Notes: a model not told the origin generated them from the sequence alone. Positions 9,475 to 19,537 are shown, counted from the first letter of the stretch. The stretch is 64,000 nucleotides of DNA from Oceanibaculum indicum P24 (GCF_000299935.1 NZ_AMRL01000004.1:124001-188000), one strand, 5' to 3'. Made by a program: numbers and translations.

Positions 9475-10956
9475 TCAAAAGCCGGCTACAGGATTCCGTC
9501 GCAACCGCTGCAGCAGGCCCGGCAGCCGGTCCGGAATATCCTCGGCGATCAGCCCTGCCGACGCTGTCCCCGCGGCGGCGCCATGCAGCCAGACCGCGGC
9601 GCACGCCGCCTCGAAGGCCGGCATGCGCTGCGCCAGAAGCCCCAGCACCAGCCCGGCCAGCACATCGCCGCTGCCCGCCGTCGCCAGGTCGGCCGGCGCA
9701 TTGTCGTTGATCGCCGCCTTGCCATCGGGTGCCGCGATGACCGTGTCCGATCCCTTCAGGACCAGCACCGCACCCAGCCGCCGCGCCGCTTCCCGTGCAC
9801 GGGCCAGCCTGTCGCCCTCAATATCAGGGAACAGTCGCGTGAACTCCCCCTCATGCGGGGTCAGCACGCACGGCCCCTGGATCAGCCCGGCCAACGCCTC
9901 AGCATCGTCGGCAAAGGCGCTGATCGCTTCGGCATCCAGCACGCAGAACCGGCCGGTCGCCAGCATGGCGGCAACGGACTCACCTACCTCTGGCCCACTG
10001 CCCGCTCCGGGCCCGACCAGCAGCGCATTGCGGCGCGGATCGCGCAGGATGTCAGCCAGTGCCGCCCTGTCCGGGCATTCCAGAACGATGGCGCCCGGAT
10101 GATCCGCGGCGTAGATGGCAGCGGTGCCCGGCGGCACGGCAAGGCTGACCAGCCCTGCCCCGATGCGCCGCGCAGCCTGCGCCGCCAGCCTGCCGGCGCC
10201 AGTCATCGGCCCGCCCAGAATCAGCGCATGGCCGCGATGATATTTGTGCGTCTCGCCGCGCGGCACGGGCAGGCTGTCCAGCCACAGGGCGGGGCCATTG
10301 CGCCAGCAGCTGGGCTTAATCTCGTCCAGCACCATATCGGGAATGCCGATGGGGGCGATCTCGACAGGGCCGCAGAGATCGCGCCCGGGCAGCAGCAGAT
10401 GGCCCGGCTTGGCGCGGAAGAAGCTGACCGTCAGCGCCGCCTGCGGCGCATAGCCCAGAACCGCCCCGCTATCGCCGGAGACACCGCTCGGCACATCGAT
10501 GGCGACGATGGGCAGGCCACGTGCTTCTGCCGCCTGTAGCGCCGCGCGCGCAGCACCCTCCACCGGCTTCGACAGGCCGGCACCGAACAGCGCGTCGATG
10601 ACGAGGCCAACCTCATCCCAACCGATGCCGTCGATACCGATGACCGGACCAGTCCAGCGCGCCGCCATCGCCGCTGCATCGCCTTTTAGAGTCTCGGGCG
10701 GCGTCAGGACGGCAATTGTCACCGGCCAGCCGGCCTGTGCCAGCAGGCGCGCAGCGACATAGCCGTCGCCGCCATTATTGCCCGGCCCTGCCAGCACCAG
10801 CACCGGCCGGGGCGACCAGCGCCGGCGAATCGCCTCCGCGACCGCCCTGCCCGCCGCCTCCATCAGATCGAGGCTGGAAACACCGCCCGCCATCGCTGCC
10901 CGGTCCGCCGCATACATCTGGGCAGTGGTCAGCAGGGCGAGCGGGCCGGCTTTCAT
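9475..10956 (-). CDS. nnr: Bifunctional NAD(P)H-hydrate epimerase / ADP-dependent dehydratase
   Basis: This enzyme repairs hydrated NADH and NADPH. The N-terminal YjeF_N half (about residues 1-215) epimerises R- and S-NAD(P)HX, with the motif AGPGNNGGDGYVAARLL near residue 57. The C-terminal ribokinase-like half (about 225-490) dehydrates S-NAD(P)HX using ADP; ALILGGPMTGAGRLA and the catalytic TAGSGDVLAG motif are visible. At 493 residues it has the normal length for the fused form. The ATG at 10956 lies 2 nt after the stop of the upstream aldolase gene, so the two are probably co-transcribed. Confidence 0.95.
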   Translation of the reverse strand: MKAGPLALLTTAQMYAADRAAMAGGVSSLDLMEAAGRAVAEAIRRRWSPRPVLVLAGPGNNGGDGYVAARLLAQAGWPVTIAVLTPPETLKGDAAAMAARWTGPVIGIDGIGWDEVGLVIDALFGAGLSKPVEGAARAALQAAEARGLPIVAIDVPSGVSGDSGAVLGYAPQAALTVSFFRAKPGHLLLPGRDLCGPVEIAPIGIPDMVLDEIKPSCWRNGPALWLDSLPVPRGETHKYHRGHALILGGPMTGAGRLAAQAARRIGAGLVSLAVPPGTAAIYAADHPGAIVLECPDRAALADILRDPRRNALLVGPGAGSGPEVGESVAAMLATGRFCVLDAEAISAFADDAEALAGLIQGPCVLTPHEGEFTRLFPDIEGDRLARAREAARRLGAVLVLKGSDTVIAAPDGKAAINDNAPADLATAGSGDVLAGLVLGLLAQRMPAFEAACAAVWLHGAAAGTASAGLIAEDIPDRLPGLLQRLRRNPVAGF

Positions 10957-10958
10957 GT

Positions 10959-11741
10959 CTACTTCCCGCCGGTGATATCGGCCACGGCGCGCACTTTGGC
11001 CAGCGCCCCGTCGCGCAGGAAGGCGACATCCGCGCCATCCAGCACCAGATCGAAGCCCTGGCCGAACAGGGTGCGGGCGTCGTACTCCGGCGTCGGGATG
11101 ATGCCGATCAGCTTGCCGGCCTGCTTCACTGCCGCCTTCACGCCGTCAATGGCCTTGCGCACCTCGGGATGGTCCGGCTGGCCGAAATAGCCAAGGCTGG
11201 CGGAGAGATCCATCGGCCCGACGAAGATCAGGTCGATGCCATCGGTGCCGGCAATGGCCGCAGCATTCTCGACACCTGCTCTTGTTTCGATCTGCGCCAT
11301 GATCAGCAGCTCATCCACCGTCTTCTCCAGATAGGCGGCAAGGTCGGTGCCATAGCGGGAGGCGCGCACGATGGGATAGGCGATGCCGCGCACGCCGCGC
11401 GGCGGGTAGCGGCAGGCGGCGACTGCGGCCTGCGCCTCCGCGCCCGTGCTGATGGCGGGGATCATCACACCCTCGGCGCCGGCATCCAGGATGCGCTTCA
11501 GATAGACCGTATCGTTCCACGGTACGCGCACCATCGCCGGGCAGCCGCCCGCGTTTGCCGCCTGCATCTGCTGGATCGCCGCCGTGATATCGCCTGGCCC
11601 GTGCTCGCAATCGATCAGCACCATGTCGAAGCCGGCACGGGCGCAGATTTCCGCCGACATGCCGTTCGCCATGTTGAGAAAGCAGCCAAGGGCCGGCCGG
11701 CCCGCCTGCAAGCTGTGCTTCAGCGGCGTGTTCTGGGTCAC
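10959..11741 (-). CDS. HpcH/HpaI family aldolase (2-keto-3-deoxy sugar acid / HHED aldolase type)
   Basis: This 260-residue class II, metal-dependent aldolase would cleave 4-hydroxy-2-oxo acids to pyruvate plus an aldehyde. The family features seen are VLIDCEHGPGD (near residue 42), the metal-ligand region AQIETRAGVENAAAI with Glu near residue 147, and FVGPMDLSASLG (near 172). The family includes HpaI, GarL and RhmA, and the sequence alone does not tell which substrate is used. It precedes nnr by 2 nt; a functional link between them is not obvious. A 244-nt gap upstream separates it from the divergent RTX phosphatase gene. Confidence 0.9.
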   Translation of the reverse strand: MTQNTPLKHSLQAGRPALGCFLNMANGMSAEICARAGFDMVLIDCEHGPGDITAAIQQMQAANAGGCPAMVRVPWNDTVYLKRILDAGAEGVMIPAISTGAEAQAAVAACRYPPRGVRGIAYPIVRASRYGTDLAAYLEKTVDELLIMAQIETRAGVENAAAIAGTDGIDLIFVGPMDLSASLGYFGQPDHPEVRKAIDGVKAAVKQAGKLIGIIPTPEYDARTLFGQGFDLVLDGADVAFLRDGALAKVRAVADITGGK

Positions 11742-11985
11742 CTTATTGTTCCTCCCCCTGCATTACAGACGCTTCATGCATAGGCCGGGCAAAACGGCCT
11801 GACAAGCGCACGCGAGGGCAGGTCTGCGCTGCACCGGTCACGGCATCGGCATGTCCAGTTCATGAAACCGTCCGCAACTCTTCACACCCCCGCAACCGCC
11901 CTGCAATGCCGACGTAACTGCCGCCGTTTAATCGGGACAGGATCGGGCGATTGCGGCCCGCTGAGGCTTAAGAGGGGGAACTCAA

Positions 11986-14559
11986 ATGGCCTATACGCTT
12001 CAAATCCTGCACGCTTCCGACCTGGAAGGCGGTGTCGATGCCATCAGCCAGGCGCCGAATTTCGCCGCCATCGTCGATTATCTGGAAGATACCTACGCGA
12101 ACACCATCGTACTGTCCGCGGGCGACAATTTCATTCCCGGCCCGTTCTTCAACGCGGCAGCCGACTCCTCGGTCGCGGCAACGCTGAACTCGGTCTATAC
12201 GCAGCTCTATGGCCAGACCTTCTCGGGCCTGTCCACCGGTTCCGGTCGCCTCGACATCGCGATCATGAACACCATCGGGTTCGACGCCTCGGCGCTCGGC
12301 AACCATGATTTCGACGCCGGCACGGACGGGCTGCAGTCAGTGATCTCCGCCAGCCTGGGCAGCAGCACGGCCAATACCGGCTGGCTGGGCACCATGTTCC
12401 CGTATCTCAGCGCCAATCTGGATTTCTCTGCCAATAGCGGGCTGAACGCGCTGTACAGCAGCACATTGCAGCAGAACACCGCCTTCCAGTCGCTGAATGC
12501 GCAAGGCGAACTCGTCTCCGGCGCGCCGAAGCTGGCGGCCTCCACCATCATCGAGCGCGACGGCGAGCAGATCGGCGTGGTCGGCGCGACGACGCAGTTG
12601 CTGGCCTCGATCTCCTCGCCCGGCACCGTCTCCGTCGAGAGCGGTGGCAGCAACGACATGGCCGCGCTGGCCGCGATCATCCAGCCGGAGATCGACGCGA
12701 TGCTGGCCGCCGGCATCAACAAGATCATCCTGGTCAGCCACCTGCAGCAGATTTCGCTGGAAAAGGAACTGGCCGGCCTGCTGAAGGGCGTGGACGTCAT
12801 CATCGCCGGTGGTTCCGACACGCTGCAGGCCGATGCCGAGGACGTCTCGCGCGGCCTGAAGGACGGCGACACGCCGGCCGAGACCTATCCGTTCCTCACC
12901 ACCAATGCCGACGGCGACCCGGTCGCCATCGTCAGCACCGATGGTGAATACAGCTATGTCGGCCGGCTGGTCGTCACCTTCGACGATAATGGCGTGCTCG
13001 ACGCCTCCAGCATCGACGCCAATGTCAGCGGCGCCTTCGCCGCCACTACGGAGCAGGTCGAGGCACTGTACGGCACGGCGGACGCCTTCGCCGACGGCAG
13101 CAAGGGCGATCTGGTGCAGGAACTGACCAGCGCGGTCAGCACCATCGTCACCGCGCAGGACGGCAATGTCTTCGGCAACACCGATGTCTATCTAAACGGC
13201 GTGCGCGGCTCCGTCCGTACCGAGGAAACCAACCTCGGCAATTTGACCGCCGACGCCAACCTCTATGTCGCGCAGCAGACCGACAGCAGCGTGCTGGTGT
13301 CGATGAAGAATGGCGGCGGCATTCGTGCTGCCATCGGCCAGGTCAGCGAGACCTCGCCCGGCGTGTACGAACTGTCCCCGCCGGAGGCCAACGCGCTCTC
13401 CGGCAAGGAGGCCGGCCAGGTCTCCCAGCTCGACATCCTGAACGCGCTGCGCTTCAACAACGCGCTGTCGGTGGTCACCGTCACCGCCGATCAGCTGAAG
13501 CAGCTTGTCGAGCATTCGGTCGCCGCGTCCGGCGGCAGCGCCACGCCGGGCCAGTTCGGCCAGTGGGGCGGCATCCGCTTCAGCTACGACACCAGCCTGG
13601 AAGCCGGCAGCCGGGTGCAGAACCTGGCTATCGTCAATGATGACGGGTTCATCGTCGATGTCATCGTGCAGAATGGCGAGCTGGCGGGCGATGCCGGCCG
13701 GGCCATCCGCATGGTGACGCTGAGCTTCCTGGCCGATGGCGGCGACAGCTATCCGCTGGACGATTTCATTGCCGCCAACCCGACCTTCGCGAACCGGGTC
13801 GATCTCGCCGATACGCTGACCGAGGCCGGGCTCGCCACCTTCGCCGATCCGGGCACGGAACAGGACGCGCTGGCCGAATATCTGGCGGCCTTCCACAGCA
13901 CCACGCCTTATGCAGAGGCCGATACGGCCGCCAGCCTGGACATCCGCATCCAGAACCTGTCGGTGCGCAGCGATAGCGTCCTGACCGAGCAGCGCAACGG
14001 CACCAACGGCGCCGACACCATCAATGGCGGCGACTACAATGACAACATCCGCGGCGGGGCCGGCAACGACTCGCTGACCGGCGGTGCGGGCAACGACACC
14101 ATCGAAGGCGGCGACGGTAATGACATCATCGACCTTCGGGCCGACAGCGGCGTAACGGTCGCCAATGGCAACCGCAATGCCGACACCATTCTGGGCGGCG
14201 ATGCCGGCGAGGTGCTGCGCGGCGGCAAGGGCCATGACTCGATCGATGGTGGGGCCGGCAATGACCTGATCTATGGCGGTCAGGGCAACGATACGCTGGC
14301 CGGCGGCAGCGGTGTGGATTTCTTCCTGTTCGAGGCGTCCAGCGGCACCGATGTCATCACCGACTTTCAGGCCGGCACCGACAAGCTGTTCGTCACCTCC
14401 AACGCCAATGGCAACAGCATCTTCACGGCCGAGCAGCTGCTGGCGGCGGCGGTGAACAGCAGCGGTAATGTGGTGATCGAGCTGGGCGGCGAGAACAGCG
14501 TCACGCTGCAGGGCGTCACCCTGGCCCAGCTGACGGTGGCGGATTTCGCCGTCGCCTGA
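11986..14559 (+). CDS. 5'-nucleotidase/metallophosphatase with C-terminal RTX calcium-binding repeats
   Basis: This 857-residue protein is probably secreted. The N-terminal calcineurin-like phosphoesterase domain (about 1-330) has ILHASDLEGG, LSAGDNFIPGP, LGNHDFDAG and the later LVSHLQQ metal-site motifs. The 5'-nucleotidase C-terminal domain (about 395-610) has LGNLTADANL and KNGGGIRAAI. Residues about 670-775 carry RTX nonapeptides such as GGAGNDSLTGGAGNDTIEGG, followed by a typical RTX-exoprotein C-terminus ending in hydrophobic residues. There is no N-terminal signal peptide, which fits type I secretion, but no ABC/HlyD/TolC exporter genes lie nearby. A role in extracellular nucleotide/phosphate scavenging is likely. 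AAGAGGGGGAA precedes the ATG, and a terminator follows 21 nt after the stop. Confidence 0.93.
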   Translation: MAYTLQILHASDLEGGVDAISQAPNFAAIVDYLEDTYANTIVLSAGDNFIPGPFFNAAADSSVAATLNSVYTQLYGQTFSGLSTGSGRLDIAIMNTIGFDASALGNHDFDAGTDGLQSVISASLGSSTANTGWLGTMFPYLSANLDFSANSGLNALYSSTLQQNTAFQSLNAQGELVSGAPKLAASTIIERDGEQIGVVGATTQLLASISSPGTVSVESGGSNDMAALAAIIQPEIDAMLAAGINKIILVSHLQQISLEKELAGLLKGVDVIIAGGSDTLQADAEDVSRGLKDGDTPAETYPFLTTNADGDPVAIVSTDGEYSYVGRLVVTFDDNGVLDASSIDANVSGAFAATTEQVEALYGTADAFADGSKGDLVQELTSAVSTIVTAQDGNVFGNTDVYLNGVRGSVRTEETNLGNLTADANLYVAQQTDSSVLVSMKNGGGIRAAIGQVSETSPGVYELSPPEANALSGKEAGQVSQLDILNALRFNNALSVVTVTADQLKQLVEHSVAASGGSATPGQFGQWGGIRFSYDTSLEAGSRVQNLAIVNDDGFIVDVIVQNGELAGDAGRAIRMVTLSFLADGGDSYPLDDFIAANPTFANRVDLADTLTEAGLATFADPGTEQDALAEYLAAFHSTTPYAEADTAASLDIRIQNLSVRSDSVLTEQRNGTNGADTINGGDYNDNIRGGAGNDSLTGGAGNDTIEGGDGNDIIDLRADSGVTVANGNRNADTILGGDAGEVLRGGKGHDSIDGGAGNDLIYGGQGNDTLAGGSGVDFFLFEASSGTDVITDFQAGTDKLFVTSNANGNSIFTAEQLLAAAVNSSGNVVIELGGENSVTLQGVTLAQLTVADFAVA

Positions 14560-14580
14560 TCGGCCCAGCCAGAAATACAC

Positions 14581-14613
14581 AAGGCGCGTCGGACCCGTCC
14601 GGCGCGCCTTTTT
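14581..14613 (+). terminator. Rho-independent terminator after the RTX phosphatase gene
   Basis: AAGGCGCG-T-CGGAC folds back on GTCCG-G-CGCGCCTT, a 14-bp stem with one G-T pair, followed by TTTTTC. It is 21 nt past the stop codon. Confidence 0.9.
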
Positions 14614-14637
14614 CTATCAGGCAAATCTTGAGAATAG

Positions 14638-14714
14638 TGGGGCGAGCTACGGGGTTCGAACCCGTGACCTCATGGACCACAACCATGCGCTCTAACCAAC
14701 TGAGCTAAGCCCGC
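14638..14714 (-). tRNA. tRNA-His (GTG)
   Basis: The acceptor stem pairs GCGGGCT with AGCTCGC. The extra G-1 (complement of 14715) faces discriminator C73, the histidine identity element, and CCA is encoded. The anticodon arm CATGG-TTGTGGT-CCATG gives GTG, and the T-arm is CGGGTTCGAACCCCG. Confidence 0.97.
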
Positions 14715-14783
14715 CACCGTGGGAGCGCCTTGGTACCCGAACGCCCCTTTCCGGTCAAGAACCAGATGCAGGATTCTTGAGGG

Positions 14784-15959
14784 TCAGGCTGCCTGCCTGC
14801 CGAAGTGCCGCGCCAGCCGGTCCAGGGCCTCGTCCAGCACCGCGTCCTGCTTGGAAAAGCAGAAGCGTGCCGTGGTGCGCACAGCACTTTCCTGGTCCTG
14901 ATAGAAGGCGGAAACCGGGATCGCGGCGACGCCCGCCTCCTCGATGATATGGCGGCAGAACTCCGCATCGTCGCCTGCAAAGCCCAGCGGCGCGAAACCG
15001 GCATTCACGAAATAGGTGCCCTGGCAGGGCTGCACCGCAAAGCCGATCCGCCGCAGCCCCTCCGAGAACCGGTCGCGCTTGGCCTGCATGGAGGCGGCAA
15101 GGCCGGTGAAATAGCTGTCATCCTGCGTTAGCCCGAAGGCCACCGCGCGCTGCAGATTGGGCGCCGTGGTGAACACCAGAAACTGGTGGCATTTGGAGAT
15201 CGGCTGCAGCAGCGCCGGACACGCCGTCACATAGCCGACCTTCCAGCCGGTCAGCGAGAAGGTCTTGCCGGCCGACCCGATGCGCACGCAGCGCTCCCGC
15301 ATGCCGGGCAGCGTCATCAGCGGGTGATGCGTCAGCCCGTCGAAGACAATGTGCTCATAGACTTCGTCGCACACCGCATAGGCATCATGCTTCTTCACCA
15401 GATCGGCGATGAAGCCCAGCTCCTCCCGGCTGAACACCTTGGCTGCCGGGTTCATCGGGCTGTTCAGCAGGATCAGCTTGGTCTTGTCGGAGAACGCCGC
15501 CGCCAACGCCTCGTAAGGCAGTTCCCAGCGCGGCGGCTCGACCCGCACCAGCTTCGGGATGCCGCCGGCACGGCGGATGATCGGCAGGTAGCAATCGTAC
15601 AGCGGCTCGATCAGCACCACCTCGTCGCCCGGCTCAATCAGCCCGAACAGGCAGGAGGCCAGCGCCTCGGTGGCGCCCGAGGTCACCATCGTCTCGGTCT
15701 GCCAGTCCACATCCAGATTGTAGAAGCGCTTGTTGTGCGCGGCGACGGCCTGGCGCAGTTCCGGCACGCCCATCATCGGCGGATACTGGTTCGGGCGGTC
15801 GGCCAGCGCCGCCTGCGCGGCGGCCACCACCTCCGACGGGCCGTTATCGTCCGGGAAGCCCTGTCCCAGATTGATCGCCCCCTTCTCCATCGCCAGCCGC
15901 GACATCACCTCGAACACGGTGGTCCCGTAACCGGAAAGGATGGCATTGGCTGGCTTCAT
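14784..15959 (-). CDS. Class I/II PLP aminotransferase (methionine/kynurenine aminotransferase-like)
   Basis: This 391-residue fold-type I aminotransferase has an N-terminal INLGQGFPDDNGP substrate loop and VTSGATEALASCLFG for the PLP phosphate. LNSPMNPAAKVFS holds the conserved Asn, CDEVYEHIVFD the Asp/Tyr pair, and SAGKTFSLTGWKVGY the PLP-binding lysine near residue 235. The FPDDNGP loop and overall length resemble YbdL/KAT-type enzymes that transaminate methionine, glutamine or aromatic amino acids; the exact substrate is not determined. It is transcribed divergently from the next aminotransferase across a 152-nt intergenic region. Confidence 0.9.
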   Translation of the reverse strand: MKPANAILSGYGTTVFEVMSRLAMEKGAINLGQGFPDDNGPSEVVAAAQAALADRPNQYPPMMGVPELRQAVAAHNKRFYNLDVDWQTETMVTSGATEALASCLFGLIEPGDEVVLIEPLYDCYLPIIRRAGGIPKLVRVEPPRWELPYEALAAAFSDKTKLILLNSPMNPAAKVFSREELGFIADLVKKHDAYAVCDEVYEHIVFDGLTHHPLMTLPGMRERCVRIGSAGKTFSLTGWKVGYVTACPALLQPISKCHQFLVFTTAPNLQRAVAFGLTQDDSYFTGLAASMQAKRDRFSEGLRRIGFAVQPCQGTYFVNAGFAPLGFAGDDAEFCRHIIEEAGVAAIPVSAFYQDQESAVRTTARFCFSKQDAVLDEALDRLARHFGRQAA

Positions 15960-16111
15960 CGCAAGGCTTCCCTTGGCTGGTACCGAAAAAGGGCAAGTTT
16001 CCTAGCATGAAGTAGTGGCGCCGGCCATGCGGTTTTCGGCTTCTCCGCCGCGCATGGCATGCGGCATAGTGGCGGCCAACAATAACCAGCCTTCCAGGAA
16101 ACGACCCCGCC

Positions 16112-17314
16112 ATGGCCACCACTCTCGACGCCACTGCAATCGACGCCCCCACGCTTGCCGCCCGCATGTCCACGCTGGGCACCGAGACCGCCTTCGAGGT
16201 TCTGGCCCGCGCCGGCCAGCTTGCCGCGCAGGGCAAGGACATCATCAATCTGGGCATCGGCCAGCCGGATTTCCGCACGCCCGACCACATTGTGGAGGCG
16301 GCCTGCAAGGCGCTGCGCGACGGGCATCATGGCTACACGCCGGCGGCCGGCATCCCGGCGCTGCGCGAGGCGGTTGCCGCCGACATCCAGCGCAGGATTG
16401 GCGTCGGGATCGATCCCGGCCAGGTGCTGATCGTGCCGGGCGGCAAGGTGACGATGTTCTTCGTTGCCATGCTTTATGGCGAGCCTGGCGTGGAGATCAT
16501 GTACCCGAACCCGGGTTTCCCGATCTATGAGTCGGTGATCCGCTTCTCCGGCGCCACCCCGGTGCCGATCCCGCTGCTGGAGGAGAATGGCTTTGCCTTC
16601 TCCGCCGAGGATGTTCTGTCACGGATCACCCCGAAGACCCGCCTGATCATGCTGAACAGCCCGGCCAACCCGACCGGTGGCGCGGTGCCGAAGGAGGAGA
16701 TGGACAAGCTGGTGAAGGGCCTGCTCGACCATCCGACCGTCACCATCATGAGCGACGAGATTTATGGCCAGATGCTCTATGACGGGCGCCAGCATGTCAG
16801 CATGCTCTCCTACCCCGAAATCCGCGACCGGGTGATCCTGCTGGATGGCTGGTCGAAGACCTACGCCATGACCGGCTGGCGGCTGGGCTACAGCGTGTGG
16901 CCGAAGGCCGTGCTGCCGCATGCCGAGAAGCTGGCGGTGAACTGCCATTCCTGCGTGAACGCCGCCACGCAATATGCCGGCATCGCCGCACTGACCGGCC
17001 CGCAGGATGCCGTCCATGCCATGGTGAAGGCGTTCGACGAGCGCCGTCGCGTCATTGTTTCCGAGCTGAACCAGATTCCCGGATTCCGCTGTGTCGAACC
17101 GGGCGGCGCCTTCTATGCCTTCCCCAATGTCGAGGGGACCGGCATCGCCACCAAGCAGCTGCAGACCAGGCTGCTGGAGGAAGCAGGCGTCGCCGTTATC
17201 GCCGGCACCAGCTTCGGCAAATATGGCGAGGGCTATCTGCGATTCTCCTACGCCAACAGTACGGAGAACATTCGGGAGGCAATGGCGCGCATCCGCAGGC
17301 TGCTCTCTGCCTGA
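16112..17314 (+). CDS. PLP-dependent aminotransferase (aspartate aminotransferase family)
   Basis: This 400-residue class I aminotransferase has INLGIGQPDFRTPDH at residues 45-59 and VPGGKVTMFFVAML for phosphate binding. LNSPANPTGG holds the conserved Asn, SDEIYGQMLYDG the Asp/Tyr pair, and DGWSKTYAMTGWRLGY the Schiff-base lysine near residue 252. FLRFSYANS-like text (YLRFSYANSTENI) holds the carboxylate-binding Arg near residue 380. It is divergent from the other aminotransferase and is followed by the glnB control region. The precise amino-acid specificity is not read from sequence. Confidence 0.9.
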   Translation: MATTLDATAIDAPTLAARMSTLGTETAFEVLARAGQLAAQGKDIINLGIGQPDFRTPDHIVEAACKALRDGHHGYTPAAGIPALREAVAADIQRRIGVGIDPGQVLIVPGGKVTMFFVAMLYGEPGVEIMYPNPGFPIYESVIRFSGATPVPIPLLEENGFAFSAEDVLSRITPKTRLIMLNSPANPTGGAVPKEEMDKLVKGLLDHPTVTIMSDEIYGQMLYDGRQHVSMLSYPEIRDRVILLDGWSKTYAMTGWRLGYSVWPKAVLPHAEKLAVNCHSCVNAATQYAGIAALTGPQDAVHAMVKAFDERRRVIVSELNQIPGFRCVEPGGAFYAFPNVEGTGIATKQLQTRLLEEAGVAVIAGTSFGKYGEGYLRFSYANSTENIREAMARIRRLLSA

Positions 17315-17366
17315 TGATGGCGCGATATTAGGCACACGAAGATTAAAATTTAGTCGAACAATTGCC

Positions 17367-17392
17367 TATTTCGTGTGCAGAATGACGAAATA
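17367..17392. promoter_or_regulatory. Inverted repeat upstream of the glnB sigma-54 promoter (activator-site candidate)
   Basis: TATTTCGT (17367-17374) is matched by inverted ACGAAATA (17385-17392) with a 10-nt spacer. It is centred about 95 nt upstream of the -24/-12 element, a usual distance for an enhancer-binding protein site. It does not match the textbook NtrC box (TGCAC half-sites), so the protein that would bind is unknown. Confidence 0.35.
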
Positions 17393-17463
17393 TCGTCCGA
17401 TTCCCGCAACCGGCGGCAAGGTCACAGGGCGAGGGTGCAGGCGATTCCGCGATTCCGGCAAGC

Positions 17464-17479
17464 TGGCACGAGTCCTGCT
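17464..17479 (+). promoter_or_regulatory. Sigma-54 (-24/-12) promoter of glnB-glnA
   Basis: TGGCACGAGTCCTGCT matches the RpoN consensus TGGCACG-N4-TTGCW with one mismatch; the invariant GG (17465-17466) and GC (17477-17478) are spaced correctly. It is 112 nt upstream of the glnB ATG, on the same strand. It is consistent with NtrC/RpoN control of nitrogen genes. Confidence 0.75.
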
Positions 17480-17563
17480 ATCAGATGACAAACCTCGGGC
17501 GGCGGGACCTGTTCCCCGGAGCTGTTTTCCCGGAACTGTTTCGGTATCTCCCGACGGCCTTAG

Positions 17564-17929
<366 letters not shown>

Positions 17930-18005
17930 CGATATTTTGCCGGACGACCCGCCGGCAAGATTCACCGTACCCAAACCTAAGAAACCCGAGTGAGGGAAAA
18001 GGGAT

Positions 18006-19415
18006 ATGTCGGACACCAAGACCGTTATGCAGATGATCAAGGAGAATGGCGCGAACTACGTCGATCTCCGCTTCACCGACCCGCGCGGCAAGTGGCAGCA
18101 CCTGACCCAGCACATCGAAACCGTCGATGAGGAAGCGCTGGTCGAGGGCTTCATGTTCGACGGCTCGTCGATCGCCGGCTGGAAGGCCATCAATGAGTCC
18201 GACATGACCCTCATGCCGGACCTTGAGACCGCGGTGATGGATCCGTTCTCGGCGCAGCCGACCCTGATCCTGATCTGTGACGTGCTGGAGCCGTCCACCG
18301 GCCAGCCCTACGAGCGCGACCCGCGCTCCATCGCCAAGAAGGCGCTGGCCTATCTGGGCAGCACCGGCCTGGGCGATGTCGCCTATTTCGGCCCCGAGGC
18401 CGAGTTCTTCGTCTTCGACGATGTCCGCTTCAAGACCGGCATGAACGAGGCCTATTACCACCTCGATTCCGAGGAAGGCCCGTACAACAGCGGCAAGGTC
18501 TATCCGGAAGGCAACCTCGGCCACCGTCCGCCGGCCAAGGGCGGCTATTTCCCGGTCGCCCCGGTCGATAGCGGCCATGACATGCGCGGCGAGATGCTGG
18601 ACACCATCGCTGCGATGGGTGTCAGCGTCGAGAAGCATCACCATGAGGTGGCGGCGGCGCAGCACGAGCTGGGCATCAAGTTCGACACGCTGGTGAAGTG
18701 CGGCGACAACATGCAGATCTACAAGTACTGCATCCATATGGTCGCCGCCGCCTATGGCAAGACCGCGACATTCATGCCGAAGCCGGTCAAGGGCGACAAC
18801 GGTTCGGGCATGCATGTCCACCAGTCGATCTGGAAGGGCGGCAAGAACACCTTCGCGGGTTCCGGCTACGCCGACCTGTCGGAGACGGCGCTGTACTACA
18901 TTGGCGGCGTCATCAAGCACGCCCGCGCGATCAACGCCTTCTCCAACCCGACCACGAACAGCTACAAGCGGCTGATTCCGGGCTTCGAGGCGCCGGTGCT
19001 GCTAGCCTACTCCTCGCGTAACCGTTCGGCTTCCTGCCGCATCCCGCATGTGGCCAGCCCGAAGGGCAAGCGCGTCGAAGTCCGTTTCCCGGATCCGGCC
19101 GGCAACCCCTACCTGACCTACTCGGCGCTGATGATGGCCGGCCTCGACGGCATCATCAACAAGATCCATCCGGGCGACCCGATGGACAAGAACCTGTACG
19201 ACCTGCCGCCGGAAGAGCTGGCGGAAGTGCCGACCGTGTGCGGTTCACTGCGCGAGGCGCTGCAGTCGCTGGACGCCGACCGCGAGTTCCTGACCCGCGG
19301 CGATGTGTTCACCAACGAGATGATCGACGGCTACCTCGCCCTGAAGTGGGAAGAGGTGTACGCCTTCGAGCACACCCCGCACCCGATCGAGTTCGAGATG
19401 TACTACAGCGTCTAA
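18006..19415 (+). CDS. glnA: Glutamine synthetase type I
   Basis: It condenses glutamate and ammonia to glutamine with ATP, as a cytoplasmic dodecamer. At 469 residues it is the normal GSI length. The beta-grasp N-domain contains FDGSSIAGW. The catalytic domain has the ATP signature [16 protein letters not shown], the metal motif [10 protein letters not shown], and [17 protein letters not shown]. The adenylylation site is Tyr398 in NLYDLPPEE, the regulated beta subtype, which fits the adjacent glnB. The Shine-Dalgarno-like GTGAGGG lies about 10 nt upstream of the ATG. A strong terminator follows 31 nt after the stop. Confidence 0.98.
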   Translation: MSDTKTVMQMIKENGANYVDLRFTDPRGKWQHLTQHIETVDEEALVEGFMFDGSSIAGWKAINESDMTLMPDLETAVMDPFSAQPTLILICDVLEPSTGQPYERDPRSIAKKALAYLGSTGLGDVAYFGPEAEFFVFDDVRFKTGMNEAYYHLDSEEGPYNSGKVYPEGNLGHRPPAKGGYFPVAPVDSGHDMRGEMLDTIAAMGVSVEKHHHEVAAAQHELGIKFDTLVKCGDNMQIYKYCIHMVAAAYGKTATFMPKPVKGDNGSGMHVHQSIWKGGKNTFAGSGYADLSETALYYIGGVIKHARAINAFSNPTTNSYKRLIPGFEAPVLLAYSSRNRSASCRIPHVASPKGKRVEVRFPDPAGNPYLTYSALMMAGLDGIINKIHPGDPMDKNLYDLPPEELAEVPTVCGSLREALQSLDADREFLTRGDVFTNEMIDGYLALKWEEVYAFEHTPHPIEFEMYYSV

Positions 19416-19446
19416 GCTGACGCGCATCCGATATCGGAACGAGAAC

Positions 19447-19475
19447 GCCCCCGCCAGCCGGCGGGGGAGTTTTCT
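19447..19475 (+). terminator. Rho-independent terminator of glnBA
   Basis: The stem CCCCCGCC pairs with GGCGGGGG around an AGCC loop and is followed by AGTTTTCTT. Confidence 0.88.
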
Positions 19476-19504
19476 TATGGGCTCTCGCGGGATTACCGAT
19501 GCGC

Positions 19505-19537
19505 AAAAGAAAACGGCCCCGCTGGAGCGGGGCCGTT
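19505..19537 (-). terminator. Rho-independent terminator of the small gene at 19560-19781
   Basis: An 11-bp stem AACGGCCCCGC (19512-19522) pairs with 19527-19537 around TGGA. On the minus strand it runs into TTTTCTTTT, 23 nt downstream of the small gene's stop. With the glnA terminator it isolates the convergent transcripts. Confidence 0.87.
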
